DNA of 64,000 nucleotides from JARFQH01 sp963825595 (GTDB lineage Bacteria > Desulfobacterota > Desulfobacteria > Desulfobacterales > SG8-13): NCBI GenBank assembly GCA_963825595.1, contig CAWGUE010000015.1:124001-188000 (forward strand), written 5' to 3'. Made by a program: the position numbers and the translations under genes. Position 1 is the first letter of the stretch, and every line of letters starts with the position of its first letter. Shown in pieces: positions 45,999 to 55,113 of the stretch. The notes beneath the pieces are model-generated. The model ran no database searches and was not told where the DNA came from. It worked only from the letters and a program-made list of their open reading frames with translations.

Positions 45999-46404
45999 GG
46001 AGGGTGTCTCTCCATTCATTGCGGGGTTGATGGTTGATCGTCTTTATATCATATGGAGCCAGACGCGTAAAGGGATGTGAAGACCCCCTGTCCCTATGCG
46101 AAGCAGTCGGCTGCCGGGTGGGGCGCATGACCCGTTCGAAAATTCGCGGATACATTCGGCGAGGGGGTGCACGGCGGCTCCGAGTTTCCGGCGCAATCAC
46201 TCCCGGACGGCCAATGAACTATTCGCTTAACGAGTTACCGCATTTTCAGGTTTCAATTTTATTTGTTTTATGAGAAATAATAACAACTATCATACCGGTA
46301 AAACCAGAGGCGACAGGACCGAAATGATCATGGGAGGTCGCCTATCGATTCGCATTGATTGTCAGGAGTCCATTCTACCTACGAAAGGATAATGTTGCCG
46401 TAAC
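45999..46404. other. Intergenic region between divergent genes
   Basis: About 400 bp with an AT-rich stretch at about 46240-46290, the likely promoter region for the mreB-like gene. No gene or clear promoter pair is seen. Small antisense open frames are not supported. Confidence 0.45.
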
Positions 46405-47442
46405 ATGAAGCTCACCGGAATTATAGGGCACTTATCGAGTGACCTGGCCGTTGATCTCGGCACCGCCAACACCCGCATCTACGCGAGGGACAAAGGGATC
46501 GTTTTGAACGAACCCTCGATTGTGGCAGTGGCCGTCAGTGAGGAATCAGCGGACAAGGCGATTGCTTTTGGACTCGAAGCCAAAGAGATGCAAGGCAAAA
46601 CGCCGGGGCATATTAGAATTGTCCGTCCCATCCGCGAGGGTGTTATTGCCGACTTCGATGCCATTGCCGCCATGTTGAATTTTTTTATCGGCAAGGTTCA
46701 CAGCCGCTATAAGTTCGTTAAACCAAGGATTGCCTTCGCTGTTCCCCACGCCATCACTGAAGTTGAGAAGCGTGCCATTAGAGAAACGGCTGAAATGGTG
46801 GGGGCCAGAGAGACCTTCCTCGTCAGTGGTCCGATCGCTACTGCCATCGGTGCCGGTCTGCCTGTCACAGAAGCCATCTGCAGCATGATCGTCGATATCG
46901 GGGCTGGTAAAACAGAGGCTGCAGCATTGTCGTTACTCGGAATCGTTCAGTGCCAATCGACCAAGGCTTCGGGCGATCGGATGGATTTTGCAATCAGTCA
47001 GTTCCTGAAGAACCGCTATCAACTGCTGGTCGGAGATTTAACCGCCGAAATCATCAAGACGAGAATCGGGTCCTTCGACGCCACCGCGCAATTTCCCGGG
47101 AAAATAGAAATAAAGGGGCGGGACCCGAACTCGGGAATCCCCAAGGTTGTCGAGATTGAGACAGAGGTGATCTGGCAGTCCATTTTCGGCCAGGTCGACG
47201 CTGTGGTCCAGCTGATAAAAGTCGTACTGGAGAAGATCCCGCCCGAGTTATCGGCTGACGTCATAGACAAGGGAATCATGCTCACCGGTGGCGTCGCCAT
47301 GCTCAGCAATTTAAGGCAGGCACTGGGATCCGAAATCGGCCTCACGGTGAACGTTGCCCCCGAGCCAATGTCTGCGGCAGTCCTTGGCGTGGGTCATTTG
47401 CTGGAAAGTGATGACCTCCTGCCCAGGGTCACGATCGATTAA
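46405..47442 (+). CDS. mreB: MreB-family actin-like protein
   Basis: A 345-residue bacterial actin that polymerises under the inner membrane and guides wall synthesis. Family marks: DLAVDLGTANTRIYAR for phosphate 1, IVLNEPSIVAV, RPIREGVIADFDA, the connecting helix and IVDIGAGKTEAAALS for phosphate 2, and IMLTGGVAMLSNLRQAL. Length is normal. The usual mreC, mreD and rodA neighbours are missing, so this may be a second, stand-alone copy. The ribosome site is weak. Phosphate 2 reads GAGKTE rather than the common GGGTTE, which sets it apart from the main MreB. Confidence 0.85.
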   Translation: MKLTGIIGHLSSDLAVDLGTANTRIYARDKGIVLNEPSIVAVAVSEESADKAIAFGLEAKEMQGKTPGHIRIVRPIREGVIADFDAIAAMLNFFIGKVHSRYKFVKPRIAFAVPHAITEVEKRAIRETAEMVGARETFLVSGPIATAIGAGLPVTEAICSMIVDIGAGKTEAAALSLLGIVQCQSTKASGDRMDFAISQFLKNRYQLLVGDLTAEIIKTRIGSFDATAQFPGKIEIKGRDPNSGIPKVVEIETEVIWQSIFGQVDAVVQLIKVVLEKIPPELSADVIDKGIMLTGGVAMLSNLRQALGSEIGLTVNVAPEPMSAAVLGVGHLLESDDLLPRVTID

Positions 47443-47765
47443 CGACCGGTCCACAGGCACGCTTTCCGATACGCACTTCCGCAAACCACCGTCTCTTCAG
47501 CCCGCCTGGCCCTTCCAAAGTGCATCTGAATGCAGTGCAAATAAAGAGTACGCCACTCATGCTAAAAGCGGCATAGAAGGCGGTCCCAACCAGAGGTTCC
47601 CGTCACCCATGGCGGAGAGAAGAGCCGCAATTCAAGTAAGATGTTCTGGCAAACATTGAAATATCCTGTTTTGATCACTAAGATAGCGGAGCATTGTCTG
47701 ACGTCGGTAAAGCGTAATTCCGACTTGGGTACCATAAAATGCAAACTATTTCCCAGGGAAAGGCC
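47443..47765. other. Intergenic region upstream of the acyl-CoA dehydrogenase gene
   Basis: About 320 bp with no supported gene. No clear promoter or terminator was recognised. Confidence 0.45.
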
Positions 47766-48923
47766 ATGGACTTCTCAATCCCCGCTGATCTGAAGGAGGA
47801 ACTCAAACGCTTCGATAAGTTTATAAAAGCAGAAATTGCTTCCAACCTGCCGGAATGGAATCGAGAGCATGCGATCCCCCGCCGTTTTTTTCAGCTCGCG
47901 GGGAAGCAAGGCTGGTACGGGTACCGCTGGGAAGACGGCCGCATGATCAAGCACTCCGGCCTACGGGAGACTTTGATCTTGGAACGGGTTGCAACAGTGT
48001 CTCCGGGGGTGGCGGTGGCGGTCCTTATCGTGTCGGACCTGGGATTGACCGCGCTCAGCTGTTTCGGTTCAAAGGAACAAAAATCGCTCTATGGGGCGGC
48101 AGCCGTATCGGGCGACTGCCTGATCTGTTTCGGCAACACAGAAAACCTGGCTGGCAGTGATGCGGCCGGAATCAAGATGACCGCCAAAAAGACAACCGGC
48201 GGGTGGATTCTCAACGGTGCCAAAGCCTATACGACCAACGCTCTTGTCAGCGACCTTGTCGTTGTGACGGCGGTAACCGATCCGGATGCCCATCGCAACC
48301 GTCGCATATCCATGTTCCTGGTGGATTTAAATACGGCGGGAATCAGCCGTATAAAGCTGAACAAACGGGTCTGGATTCCTTCCGATCTCACACGGATCGA
48401 TTTCGCCGATGTCCATGTTCCCGATGATTGTTTGTTGGGCAAAATAGGCCACGGCTTGCAGCAGACCCTGACCGTTTTCACCAACAGCCGGATTCCCATC
48501 AGCGGCATCGCATTGGGAACTGCCGCTGGGGCGTTCGACCTTGCCGTGCAGCGCGCCAAAAGCCGCAAGGTGTTCGGTAAGTCGATTGCCGAATTCCAAG
48601 CCAAGGCTTTCGAGATCGCGGACCATTACGCCCGAATGGAAGCCGCCCGCCTGATGGTTTACCGGGCGGCCGTGGCCATGGACAGCGGGGGCGAATACAG
48701 GTTCGAGGCATCGTTGGCCAAGTATCTCTCTGTCAAGATGGCCAAGCAGCTATGCCCCTGGGCGGCAGACCTGTTCGGTGCCGCATCGGTGATATATGAG
48801 CATCCGATTCACAAGTTTCCAGTGGACGCCTGGGCCGTTTCACTGGCGGAAGGCACTCAGGATGTGCAAAAACTGGTCATATTCAGAGAACTTATGAAAA
48901 GCCGCCTCTACCGTTCGGAATGA
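47766..48923 (+). CDS. Acyl-CoA dehydrogenase family protein
   Basis: A 385-residue flavoprotein that should oxidise an acyl-CoA to the enoyl-CoA. The pattern fits the family: an N-terminal helical domain, a beta domain with ICFGNTENLAGSD and GWILNGAKAYTTN, and a C-terminal helical domain with RKVFGKSIAEFQAKAFEIAD. The C-terminal AEGTQDVQKLVI holds the Glu that is the base in medium-chain enzymes. No ETF or thiolase genes are nearby, so the substrate is unknown. The start is taken at the ATG (47766) preceded by AGGGAAAGG; an ATG 27 bases upstream is possible. Confidence 0.85.
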   Translation: MDFSIPADLKEELKRFDKFIKAEIASNLPEWNREHAIPRRFFQLAGKQGWYGYRWEDGRMIKHSGLRETLILERVATVSPGVAVAVLIVSDLGLTALSCFGSKEQKSLYGAAAVSGDCLICFGNTENLAGSDAAGIKMTAKKTTGGWILNGAKAYTTNALVSDLVVVTAVTDPDAHRNRRISMFLVDLNTAGISRIKLNKRVWIPSDLTRIDFADVHVPDDCLLGKIGHGLQQTLTVFTNSRIPISGIALGTAAGAFDLAVQRAKSRKVFGKSIAEFQAKAFEIADHYARMEAARLMVYRAAVAMDSGGEYRFEASLAKYLSVKMAKQLCPWAADLFGAASVIYEHPIHKFPVDAWAVSLAEGTQDVQKLVIFRELMKSRLYRSE

Positions 48924-49219
48924 CGCTTGGTTTGCTTTTAGCCCGGATGGTGAAAAATTTCCGGTTTCTCGCCGGTCGAATTACAAGGCCTCCCGTTCGA
49001 TTGACTGTCAATTTTTCATTCAACGAATTTTTGATTCGTCAATTTAAAGGCAGGCGTAGATTCTTCATGAAATTTGCGGGTTGGAACCGGAAAACTGTGT
49101 GCATGCACCGGAATTTGCGATGCGCCCCGTTGTCGACGGCTGCATTTCCTGAATAACCAATCCGATCCGCGATTCGGCGGACGATTGTGATAACAGCCGG
49201 GGTTTAAAGAAAGTTGAAT

Positions 49220-50293
49220 ATGCGCATTGACATCGACGACATCGCCCGTCAGGTTCGGGCGAACTGTGACATATCGGACGCCCAGCATGCGGGGCTCTAT
49301 TCCATTTGCGGTCTGGCCTTGCGGTTGCGGGATCTTTACAAATGGGAACACCGACTGCCTCCCTGGGTTGAAAAGGATTCTTCCGAGATCCTGGAATGGA
49401 TCGATGAAAGGGAAAACCGGTGGGAAAGACTGGCCGAGAACCTATATGCGGGCCTTCACATCGACGGTCGCACATACGATGCATTTGATTCCGCTGGGGT
49501 CAATGCCGTACTCGAGCCTTGCAGTTTCCTCTACAGCGCCGGATACGCCCGCAGCCTGAAGCCGACCTTTCTGCTGGCACATGTCGAAAATAAAGAACAG
49601 ATCGACGGGCATACGGTACACTTTCTCGGTCAAGAACTGGCGCGTGACTTGCTGACTATCCCGGCCATGGCCCAGGACGGAGGGATCATTCTGCGGCGGG
49701 ATGCCGCGCGGCTTTACCTCTGGGACAAGATTTCCTACATCAGGAAATCCGGTCGTCCGGCGCTGAAATTCGGTCTTTTCCATTGCGGACTCGACAACCC
49801 ATCTACCAGTGAATTGCAGCGTAATCTAGACAAAATATTGGCCGTACAGAGTCAGACCTACATTCATCATGAAATCGGTGAGATCGAGGACACCATTTTT
49901 TGCCGTGAAACCTGGCGTGAGATCATTGCCGCCTACCCCCACACGCCGGTGGAACTCTCTGCCCGGTCAGTGAAGGACCTGCTGGCCGATACCGGTCCCA
50001 AGGGATCCCTGCGAGATATCATCAATCGCAGCGATGCTGCTGCGCTGGGTTTTTTTGTCGCTTTTTTCGACGGTTTGGGAAAGGAATTCTTTCCCGAATT
50101 ACCGGTCGCTTTTCAACTATTTACAGTTTCTGGCGATTGGCAGTTGATCGAAGAGGCTGCAGAGGCCGGGCGGCGAACGGCCCGGAAACATGCCGAAACC
50201 ATGACGGCTGTCTTTAGGGAGGGGCAAAACCGGCAGGATCTCCGATGGGCGGCCAAAGAAATCGAAACGCGATTGCTTTGTGGCGTTGTCTAA
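49220..50293 (+). CDS. Hypothetical protein, possibly Sfum_1244-like
   Basis: A 357-residue soluble protein. No catalytic motif is recognised. Distinctive segments are DAQHAGLYSICGLALRLRD, LPPWVEKDSSEILEWIDERE, LRRDAARLYLWDKI and YIHHEIGEIED with a late FRETW-like CRETWREIIA. The composition and length recall the family that NCBI names Sfum_1244 in sulfate reducers; this is from memory and unverified. The ATG at 49220 lies one codon after an alternative TTG-AAT start. It stands alone, 295 bp after the dehydrogenase gene; that spacer holds no gene. Confidence 0.7.
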   Translation: MRIDIDDIARQVRANCDISDAQHAGLYSICGLALRLRDLYKWEHRLPPWVEKDSSEILEWIDERENRWERLAENLYAGLHIDGRTYDAFDSAGVNAVLEPCSFLYSAGYARSLKPTFLLAHVENKEQIDGHTVHFLGQELARDLLTIPAMAQDGGIILRRDAARLYLWDKISYIRKSGRPALKFGLFHCGLDNPSTSELQRNLDKILAVQSQTYIHHEIGEIEDTIFCRETWREIIAAYPHTPVELSARSVKDLLADTGPKGSLRDIINRSDAAALGFFVAFFDGLGKEFFPELPVAFQLFTVSGDWQLIEEAAEAGRRTARKHAETMTAVFREGQNRQDLRWAAKEIETRLLCGVV

Positions 50294-50505
50294 CGTCACA
50301 AAGTTATACGATCTGATGATAACCCTATTTGCCAAGTGTTGGCTTCTTTCCGAACGGCCGGGTTTGAAACACCCGCCGCATTCTTGTCAATAAGAAGGGA
50401 CTATGCCTACAATACGGGATCATTAGGAACAGAGGGCCATATCGTGCAAAATTGGCAATTTCCACCGACAACCCGACCACCTTTTGTATTGATGGGGCTC
50501 TCGGT

Positions 50506-50931
50506 ATGATTCCGGTCACATCCGATATCGCCATCGATGCGAATGAGATTCAACTGGACTTCGTTCGAGCCTCCGGGCCCGGTGGCCAGAACGTCAATAA
50601 AGTCGCAACGGCTGTTCAACTGCGGTTCGATGTCACGCACTCATCCTTACCGCCTGACGTGCGGGGTCGACTCGTCCGGCTGGCTGGGAGCCGGATGACC
50701 CTCGATGGCATACTCATCATAAAGGCCGCCAGATTCCGAACCCAGGAACGGAATCGTCAGGATGCCGTCGACCGACTCGTGCAACTGGTCCGGCGTGCCG
50801 TCTGGAAACCTGCGCCTCGGGTCAAGACCCGTCCCAGCAGGGCGGCGAAGGAGCGGCATAAGGCCGCCAAGCGGCGCCGCAGCCAGGTGAAGAAACTCCG
50901 GCGTTCGCCGATCGAGGGAGGCAACGATTGA
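50506..50931 (+). CDS. arfB: Alternative ribosome-rescue factor ArfB (YaeJ-like)
   Basis: A 141-residue peptidyl-tRNA hydrolase that frees ribosomes stalled on truncated mRNA. The GGQ catalytic motif is G26-G27-Q28 in GPGGQNVNKVATAV, and the C-terminus is the basic tail that enters the mRNA channel (RPSRAAKERHKAAKRRRSQ). Length matches E. coli ArfB when the ATG at 50506 is used; a longer in-frame start at 50452 is unlikely. The ribosome site is weak. Confidence 0.88.
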   Translation: MIPVTSDIAIDANEIQLDFVRASGPGGQNVNKVATAVQLRFDVTHSSLPPDVRGRLVRLAGSRMTLDGILIIKAARFRTQERNRQDAVDRLVQLVRRAVWKPAPRVKTRPSRAAKERHKAAKRRRSQVKKLRRSPIEGGND

Positions 50932-51066
50932 CCCGGGATTCCGGAATGGATCGATGTCAATGACTTAGAGTTTTTCAGGTTGATACATGGGCCTGACGGT
51001 CGGATTGCAGCATCCTGCCAGGTTTGCGGAAGCGAATTCTTTAAGTAGATTATTTTGGAATCGAAA

Positions 51067-51549
51067 ATGACATCCGACAAGCATAGAAATACACCAGTGC
51101 CCTCTGAAATCGTCATCCCCAAAGATAAGGCGGTTTTCTGGCTCGACGCCAATGGATGTTGGCGCAATGCCAGCGGTCGGTTTCGCCACAAAAAAATAAG
51201 CGACCATTTTCACGCCGCAATTCGAAAAGATGCGGACGGTTTTTTTCTATACCAGGAGAGGGAGGACGGCACGGAAAAAGTCTATTTTCCCTTCGTTGAT
51301 GCGGCGCTGTTCGTTTTTGACGTTGCCTTGAACGATCACGTTTTCTTGACGTTGAATACCGGCGAGAAATTCCTTCTGGATCCTCGAAAATTATATGTAC
51401 AAAATGACAACCTGTACGTCACCAGGGGTGAGGATCGGGTCAAATTCACTGAGAGAAGCCTGTTGATGATTTCAAGCCTTATAGACGTCGACAATGATGC
51501 CTACTTCATCCGTTTGAATGGTCGGAAATACAGGATTGAATCTCGCTAA
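51067..51549 (+). CDS. Hypothetical protein
   Basis: A 160-residue soluble protein with no recognised family. It opens with AVFWLDANGCWRNASGRF, then repeats beta-strand-like segments (KVYFPFVDAALFVFDVAL; VFLTLNTGEKFLLD; NLYVTRGEDRVKF; AYFIRLNGRKYRI), so an all-beta fold is likely. The ATG at 51067 has TGGA 7 bases upstream. It lies alone, 135 bp after arfB. The downstream 240 bp to the ferritin gene hold nothing recognised. Confidence 0.65.
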   Translation: MTSDKHRNTPVPSEIVIPKDKAVFWLDANGCWRNASGRFRHKKISDHFHAAIRKDADGFFLYQEREDGTEKVYFPFVDAALFVFDVALNDHVFLTLNTGEKFLLDPRKLYVQNDNLYVTRGEDRVKFTERSLLMISSLIDVDNDAYFIRLNGRKYRIESR

Positions 51550-51787
51550 CCCGCATATCTCATCGCAGTATCCTATTTGACAGGTCATAATAGTGGCACG
51601 CCGTTGGTTATTTTAGAAAAAAAGCGATGAAATATCCTTTAGATATGCGGGCTTAGGAGAAACAGCGGGCAATAAATCGAACGGAAAGGGGCGGGGCAGA
51701 CCCCACCCCTTAAAATTGGATCCGTTAACGGTGTTCACGGGGGCATCGAACCCACCCTGTTGCGGTCGCTGAAAGACCGGCCGGCCA

Positions 51788-52321
51788 TCATTCCGTGCCG
51801 ACAGCGGACGGATCGAGCGGGGAACCCGGCGGATACGGCCGTTGAGCCAGTTCGCGATCCAGCATCAACAGGCCGGATTTGTCATCTCCAACCATTTCCA
51901 ACTGATCGGCGATCTTTCCGGCATTGGCTTCTTCCTCAACCTGTTCATCGGAAAACCACGCCAGCAGGGGTTCAGAAGAATAATCTTTTTCTTCCCGGGC
52001 AATACCGGTGAGTTCATTTATTTTTCCGGTGATAAACTTTTCGTGTTCGAAAGCGTCTTTAAACGCCTCCAGGGGTGATTCCCAGTCGGTTTTGAGCTGT
52101 TTGAGATCCTGCAGGACGACTTTACCCCCTCTGTCGAGGACATGCTCGAAGAATTTCATCGCGTGAAGCATTTCTTCATGCGCCTGAGACCGCATATAGT
52201 GCCCCATACCGTCGAGGCTGATGGAATGGAAATAGGCCGCCATGGACAAATAGATGTAGTATGATTCGAGTTCATTCTTAATTTGATTGTTAATGGCCTT
52301 GTTCAATCTTTCACCGATCAT
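51788..52321 (-). CDS. Ferritin (FtnA-like)
   Basis: A 177-residue non-haem ferritin storing iron in a 24-subunit shell. Ferroxidase-site features: LNKAINNQIKNELESYYIYL in helix A, HEEMLHAMKFFEHVLDRGG in helix B and FSDEQVEEEANAGKI in helix C. The length is usual. GGAG lies 7 bases before the ATG at 52321. Confidence 0.92.
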   Translation of the reverse strand: MIGERLNKAINNQIKNELESYYIYLSMAAYFHSISLDGMGHYMRSQAHEEMLHAMKFFEHVLDRGGKVVLQDLKQLKTDWESPLEAFKDAFEHEKFITGKINELTGIAREEKDYSSEPLLAWFSDEQVEEEANAGKIADQLEMVGDDKSGLLMLDRELAQRPYPPGSPLDPSAVGTE

Positions 52322-52998
52322 CGTCAATCTCCTTTTCACTGGTCGTTTAATGGGTCGCCTTCGGGATTTTCGGCCTAACCGTCACGCCTCGTCAATATTC
52401 ATATGCCTGGCTACCGATGATTCATATAGACCGTTTCAGCCTCGGCAGCGGGCGCACACGGTTATATGCGAAACTGACTTATGCGCTAACTTAATCATCA
52501 CCTGAGCTGTGGCAACCTGAAAATGGCATCCGTATCGCTCATTGGGGAGTTAGCGGCGTCAGGGGCTGGCGGGAAATTAAAAAAATATAACATATCAGTA
52601 TGTTGCATTGCATTTCTGGTATCGATCGGCACCATGGGCGCTGACCGATTGAACCCGGTGACTTGACTTGAACTTATCCGGCCTTAATTTTTCTGGTAGC
52701 GGAATTCCTGCCATCTCGGCTGAAAATCGTCACCCAACGGCCGGAAGGCATAGTTTTCGGCTAAAGATCGGTAATTTGCCAAACACCCATCTTTCACCTC
52801 CTAAAACGGGTGGTTCGCGTCAGGTGAATCACCCGTTTTTTTGGTCAGGCTGAAAATATTCATGAAAGGTCCGGGCTGGGGTCGGCGGATGCTACTTGCG
52901 AAGAGAGTTCATTTGAATTCTGAGTGAGGTCGTTCATTTACTGTAACGATATCGTGGCAACCTGTTTGAGACAGGATGGGCTTTGCAGCGGAGGGGAC
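52322..52998. other. Long intergenic region with an orphan terminator
   Basis: About 680 bp without a supported gene. It contains a clear plus-strand terminator (52804-52843) although no plus-strand gene lies upstream for over a kilobase, so a small RNA or leader transcript may end there. TTGACT at 52663-52668 could be a -35 box, but the matching -10 is poor. Confidence 0.45.
52804..52843 (+). terminator. Orphan Rho-independent terminator
   Basis: AAACGGGTG pairs with CACCCGTTT around a loop of about 17 bases, followed by a run of Ts on the plus strand. No coding gene is upstream on this strand; it could end a small RNA or act as an attenuator ahead of the small membrane protein gene at 52999. 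Confidence 0.7.
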
Positions 52999-53217
52999 AT
53001 GTGGCAGTTAATCGACAGGATTCCATACATACTTTTGATTCTTTTGGCCGTATTTATGCTGCTGGCGCCGTTTCGCCCCATGCCTCACGTCGTGGAGAAA
53101 TTGATCATGTTGAAAAACGGCACCCTGAACAGGCCCATCGATATTTTTGATCTTTTTTACCATCTGATTCCAACCCTGCTGCTGGCCCTCAAAATTTATC
53201 GGACCGTATCCCGCTGA
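52999..53217 (+). CDS. Small two-helix membrane protein
   Basis: A 72-residue protein with one transmembrane helix at each end (IPYILLILLAVFMLLAPF; FDLFYHLIPTLLLALKIY) and a short loop with PMPHVVEKLIML and RPIDIFD between. Similar small proteins are often labelled 'RND transporter' in databases without basis. Function unknown. GGAGG lies about 4 bases before the ATG at 52999, so longer in-frame starts are rejected. It is convergent with the rubrerythrin-like gene, 23 bp away. Confidence 0.7.
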   Translation: MWQLIDRIPYILLILLAVFMLLAPFRPMPHVVEKLIMLKNGTLNRPIDIFDLFYHLIPTLLLALKIYRTVSR

Positions 53218-53240
53218 ACATTGGTACCACCCATCAGCGC

Positions 53241-53726
53241 TCAATGCCCGCCGGCCAGTAGGGTCCTGTCTTCCGAAATATAGGCCTGCAGGCTTTCTAT
53301 GTGCCGTTCTTCTTCGGCGATTATTTTTTTCAGTGCCTGCAGGGTCTGTTCATCCTGGAGAAAAGCCTCGAGCATTTGGTAAAACAAAATCGTATCTTTT
53401 TCGAACTCAATGAAGGTCTCAATCATTGCGCCGATATGGTCGATACGAGCAAAGTCCACATCATCCAGGGAGAAACTCCGCCCGCTAAGCAGATCCTCGA
53501 ACATTTCGCGTCCCATCGCGTCAGCCACCGGATTCAAAGGCTCAAAGGCGATCTCTTGTTGCCGGCGCGAAAACCATTCGGCATGTTTGACTTCCTCGTC
53601 CGCCATCCATTCCAGCATAGAGACGAGGGACTGATCGGAAAGATTTCCTGCGACCCCGCGATAAGTGGCTTCGCCGTTCTTTTCAAGCATAATGGCCATG
53701 TCGAGTATTTCTTTAATCGAAAACAT
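53241..53726 (-). CDS. Ferritin-like / rubrerythrin-type diiron protein
   Basis: A 161-residue four-helix protein with two diiron helices: MAIMLEKNGEATYRGVA with WMADEEVKHAEWFS, and TFIEFEKDTILFYQML with IIAEEERHIESLQ. The EExxH pairs are intact. There is no rubredoxin domain. It is probably a peroxide-reducing or iron-handling protein. GGAGA lies 6 bases before the ATG at 53726, which removes a 24-residue tail carried by a longer frame. It is the third ferritin-like gene of the window. Confidence 0.85.
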   Translation of the reverse strand: MFSIKEILDMAIMLEKNGEATYRGVAGNLSDQSLVSMLEWMADEEVKHAEWFSRRQQEIAFEPLNPVADAMGREMFEDLLSGRSFSLDDVDFARIDHIGAMIETFIEFEKDTILFYQMLEAFLQDEQTLQALKKIIAEEERHIESLQAYISEDRTLLAGGH

Positions 53727-53936
53727 TTCTGTCTCCAAGACGATTGGGTTAGCGGACCGTTGCTGACGCGTTTCCCTTAACCATAGCTGAAATACCAAAC
53801 GGGTTCAACCGTTGTCTTGCCGTGACGAATATATCTTGATATGCCAGGCATTCCGGGCGCATGTGTTGACATTGTGATAAATCCCGTTAATTTATCGTCA
53901 CCCTATCAATCTTGGCATCATACGATTGGAGTAAAG

Positions 53937-55103
53937 ATGAACATTGTCTTTTTAAGCCCCCATTTTCCAGCTCATTACTTCCGTTTCTGCCAGCAGTTGA
54001 ATGCGGCCGGCGCCACTGTTCTCGGGATTGGTGATGCAGAATACGACACGCTCAATACCGAGGTTCGCACTTCCCTGACCGAGTACTACCGGGTGGAGGA
54101 CATGCACGATTACGATGCTCTGGTTCGTGCCTGCGGGTTTTTTACCCACAAATACGGTAAAATCGAGCGCTTTGAATCGTTGAATGAATACTGGCTCAGC
54201 ACCGAAGCCCGCATCCGTGACGATTTCAATATATTTGGCGTAAGATCCTGCGATATCGATGACGTGCGCCGGAAATCGCGGATGAAGGAAATCTTCCGGC
54301 AGGCTGGGGTACCGGTAGCCAGGGGGCGGCGGGTTGCATCCCTCGCTGAAGCCCGTGCATTGACCACCGAGATTGGTTTCCCGATCGTCGTCAAACCCGA
54401 TGCTGGAGTGGGGGCTTTGAACACCTACCGTATTGAAAACGAAAAAGAACTGGAATCCCTGTTTAGCTCCGACCCATCTTCCGACCTGATAGCCGAAGAG
54501 TTTATCAGCGGTGATTTACTTTCATTCGACGGAATTGCTGATCGTGAGGGCCGCCTGGTATTTTACACCGCACATGCTTTCAGCCAGGGCATAATGGAAA
54601 CCGTCAACGAAGACCGCCATGTCCACTACTATTCTCTGCGACAGGTGCCGGTAGACCTCGAAAAGATCGGTAGAGCCTCTGTCGAAGCCTTCGGCTTGAG
54701 GGAACGATTTTTTCACATCGAATTCTTCAAAACGCCCGATAACAGGTATGTGGCACTTGAAATCAACATGCGGCCGCCCGGCGGTTACACCACCGATATG
54801 TTCAACTACGCTAGCGACATCGACATTTACAGCACCTGGGCTGGACTTGTGACGCACGGTCGGTCAGGGCTTGAATACAAGCGTTCTTACCACTGCTGTT
54901 ATGCCAGTCGGAAGAACAGGCATCACTATCGCCATGACCATGAAGAAATCATGAATCGTTACAAGCACTTGATGCTGGAGGTGGTTCAAGTGCCGGGCGT
55001 TTTTCGCCCCGCTTTGGGGGACATCGGTTATATTTTTAGATCTCCGAACATACGAGAAGTCTTGGAAGTCATTGATTTCATACAGGCTTTGAATCGTGTG
55101 TGA
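53937..55103 (+). CDS. ATP-grasp domain protein (paired with esterase)
   Basis: A 388-residue ATP-grasp enzyme, paralogue of 21368-22546 on the other strand. Shared marks in the same order: MNIVFLSPHFPAHYF, FESLNEYW, FPIVVKPDAGVGALNTY, AEEFISGDLLSFDG and ALEINMRPPGG. It should form a C-N or C-S bond through an acyl-phosphate, but the substrate is unknown. GGAG lies 5 bases before the ATG. The next gene, an alpha/beta hydrolase, starts 10 bases after its stop, so the two are in one operon and are likely to act on the same molecule. Confidence 0.87.
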   Translation: MNIVFLSPHFPAHYFRFCQQLNAAGATVLGIGDAEYDTLNTEVRTSLTEYYRVEDMHDYDALVRACGFFTHKYGKIERFESLNEYWLSTEARIRDDFNIFGVRSCDIDDVRRKSRMKEIFRQAGVPVARGRRVASLAEARALTTEIGFPIVVKPDAGVGALNTYRIENEKELESLFSSDPSSDLIAEEFISGDLLSFDGIADREGRLVFYTAHAFSQGIMETVNEDRHVHYYSLRQVPVDLEKIGRASVEAFGLRERFFHIEFFKTPDNRYVALEINMRPPGGYTTDMFNYASDIDIYSTWAGLVTHGRSGLEYKRSYHCCYASRKNRHHYRHDHEEIMNRYKHLMLEVVQVPGVFRPALGDIGYIFRSPNIREVLEVIDFIQALNRV

Positions 55104-55113
55104 GGTAAAAACA

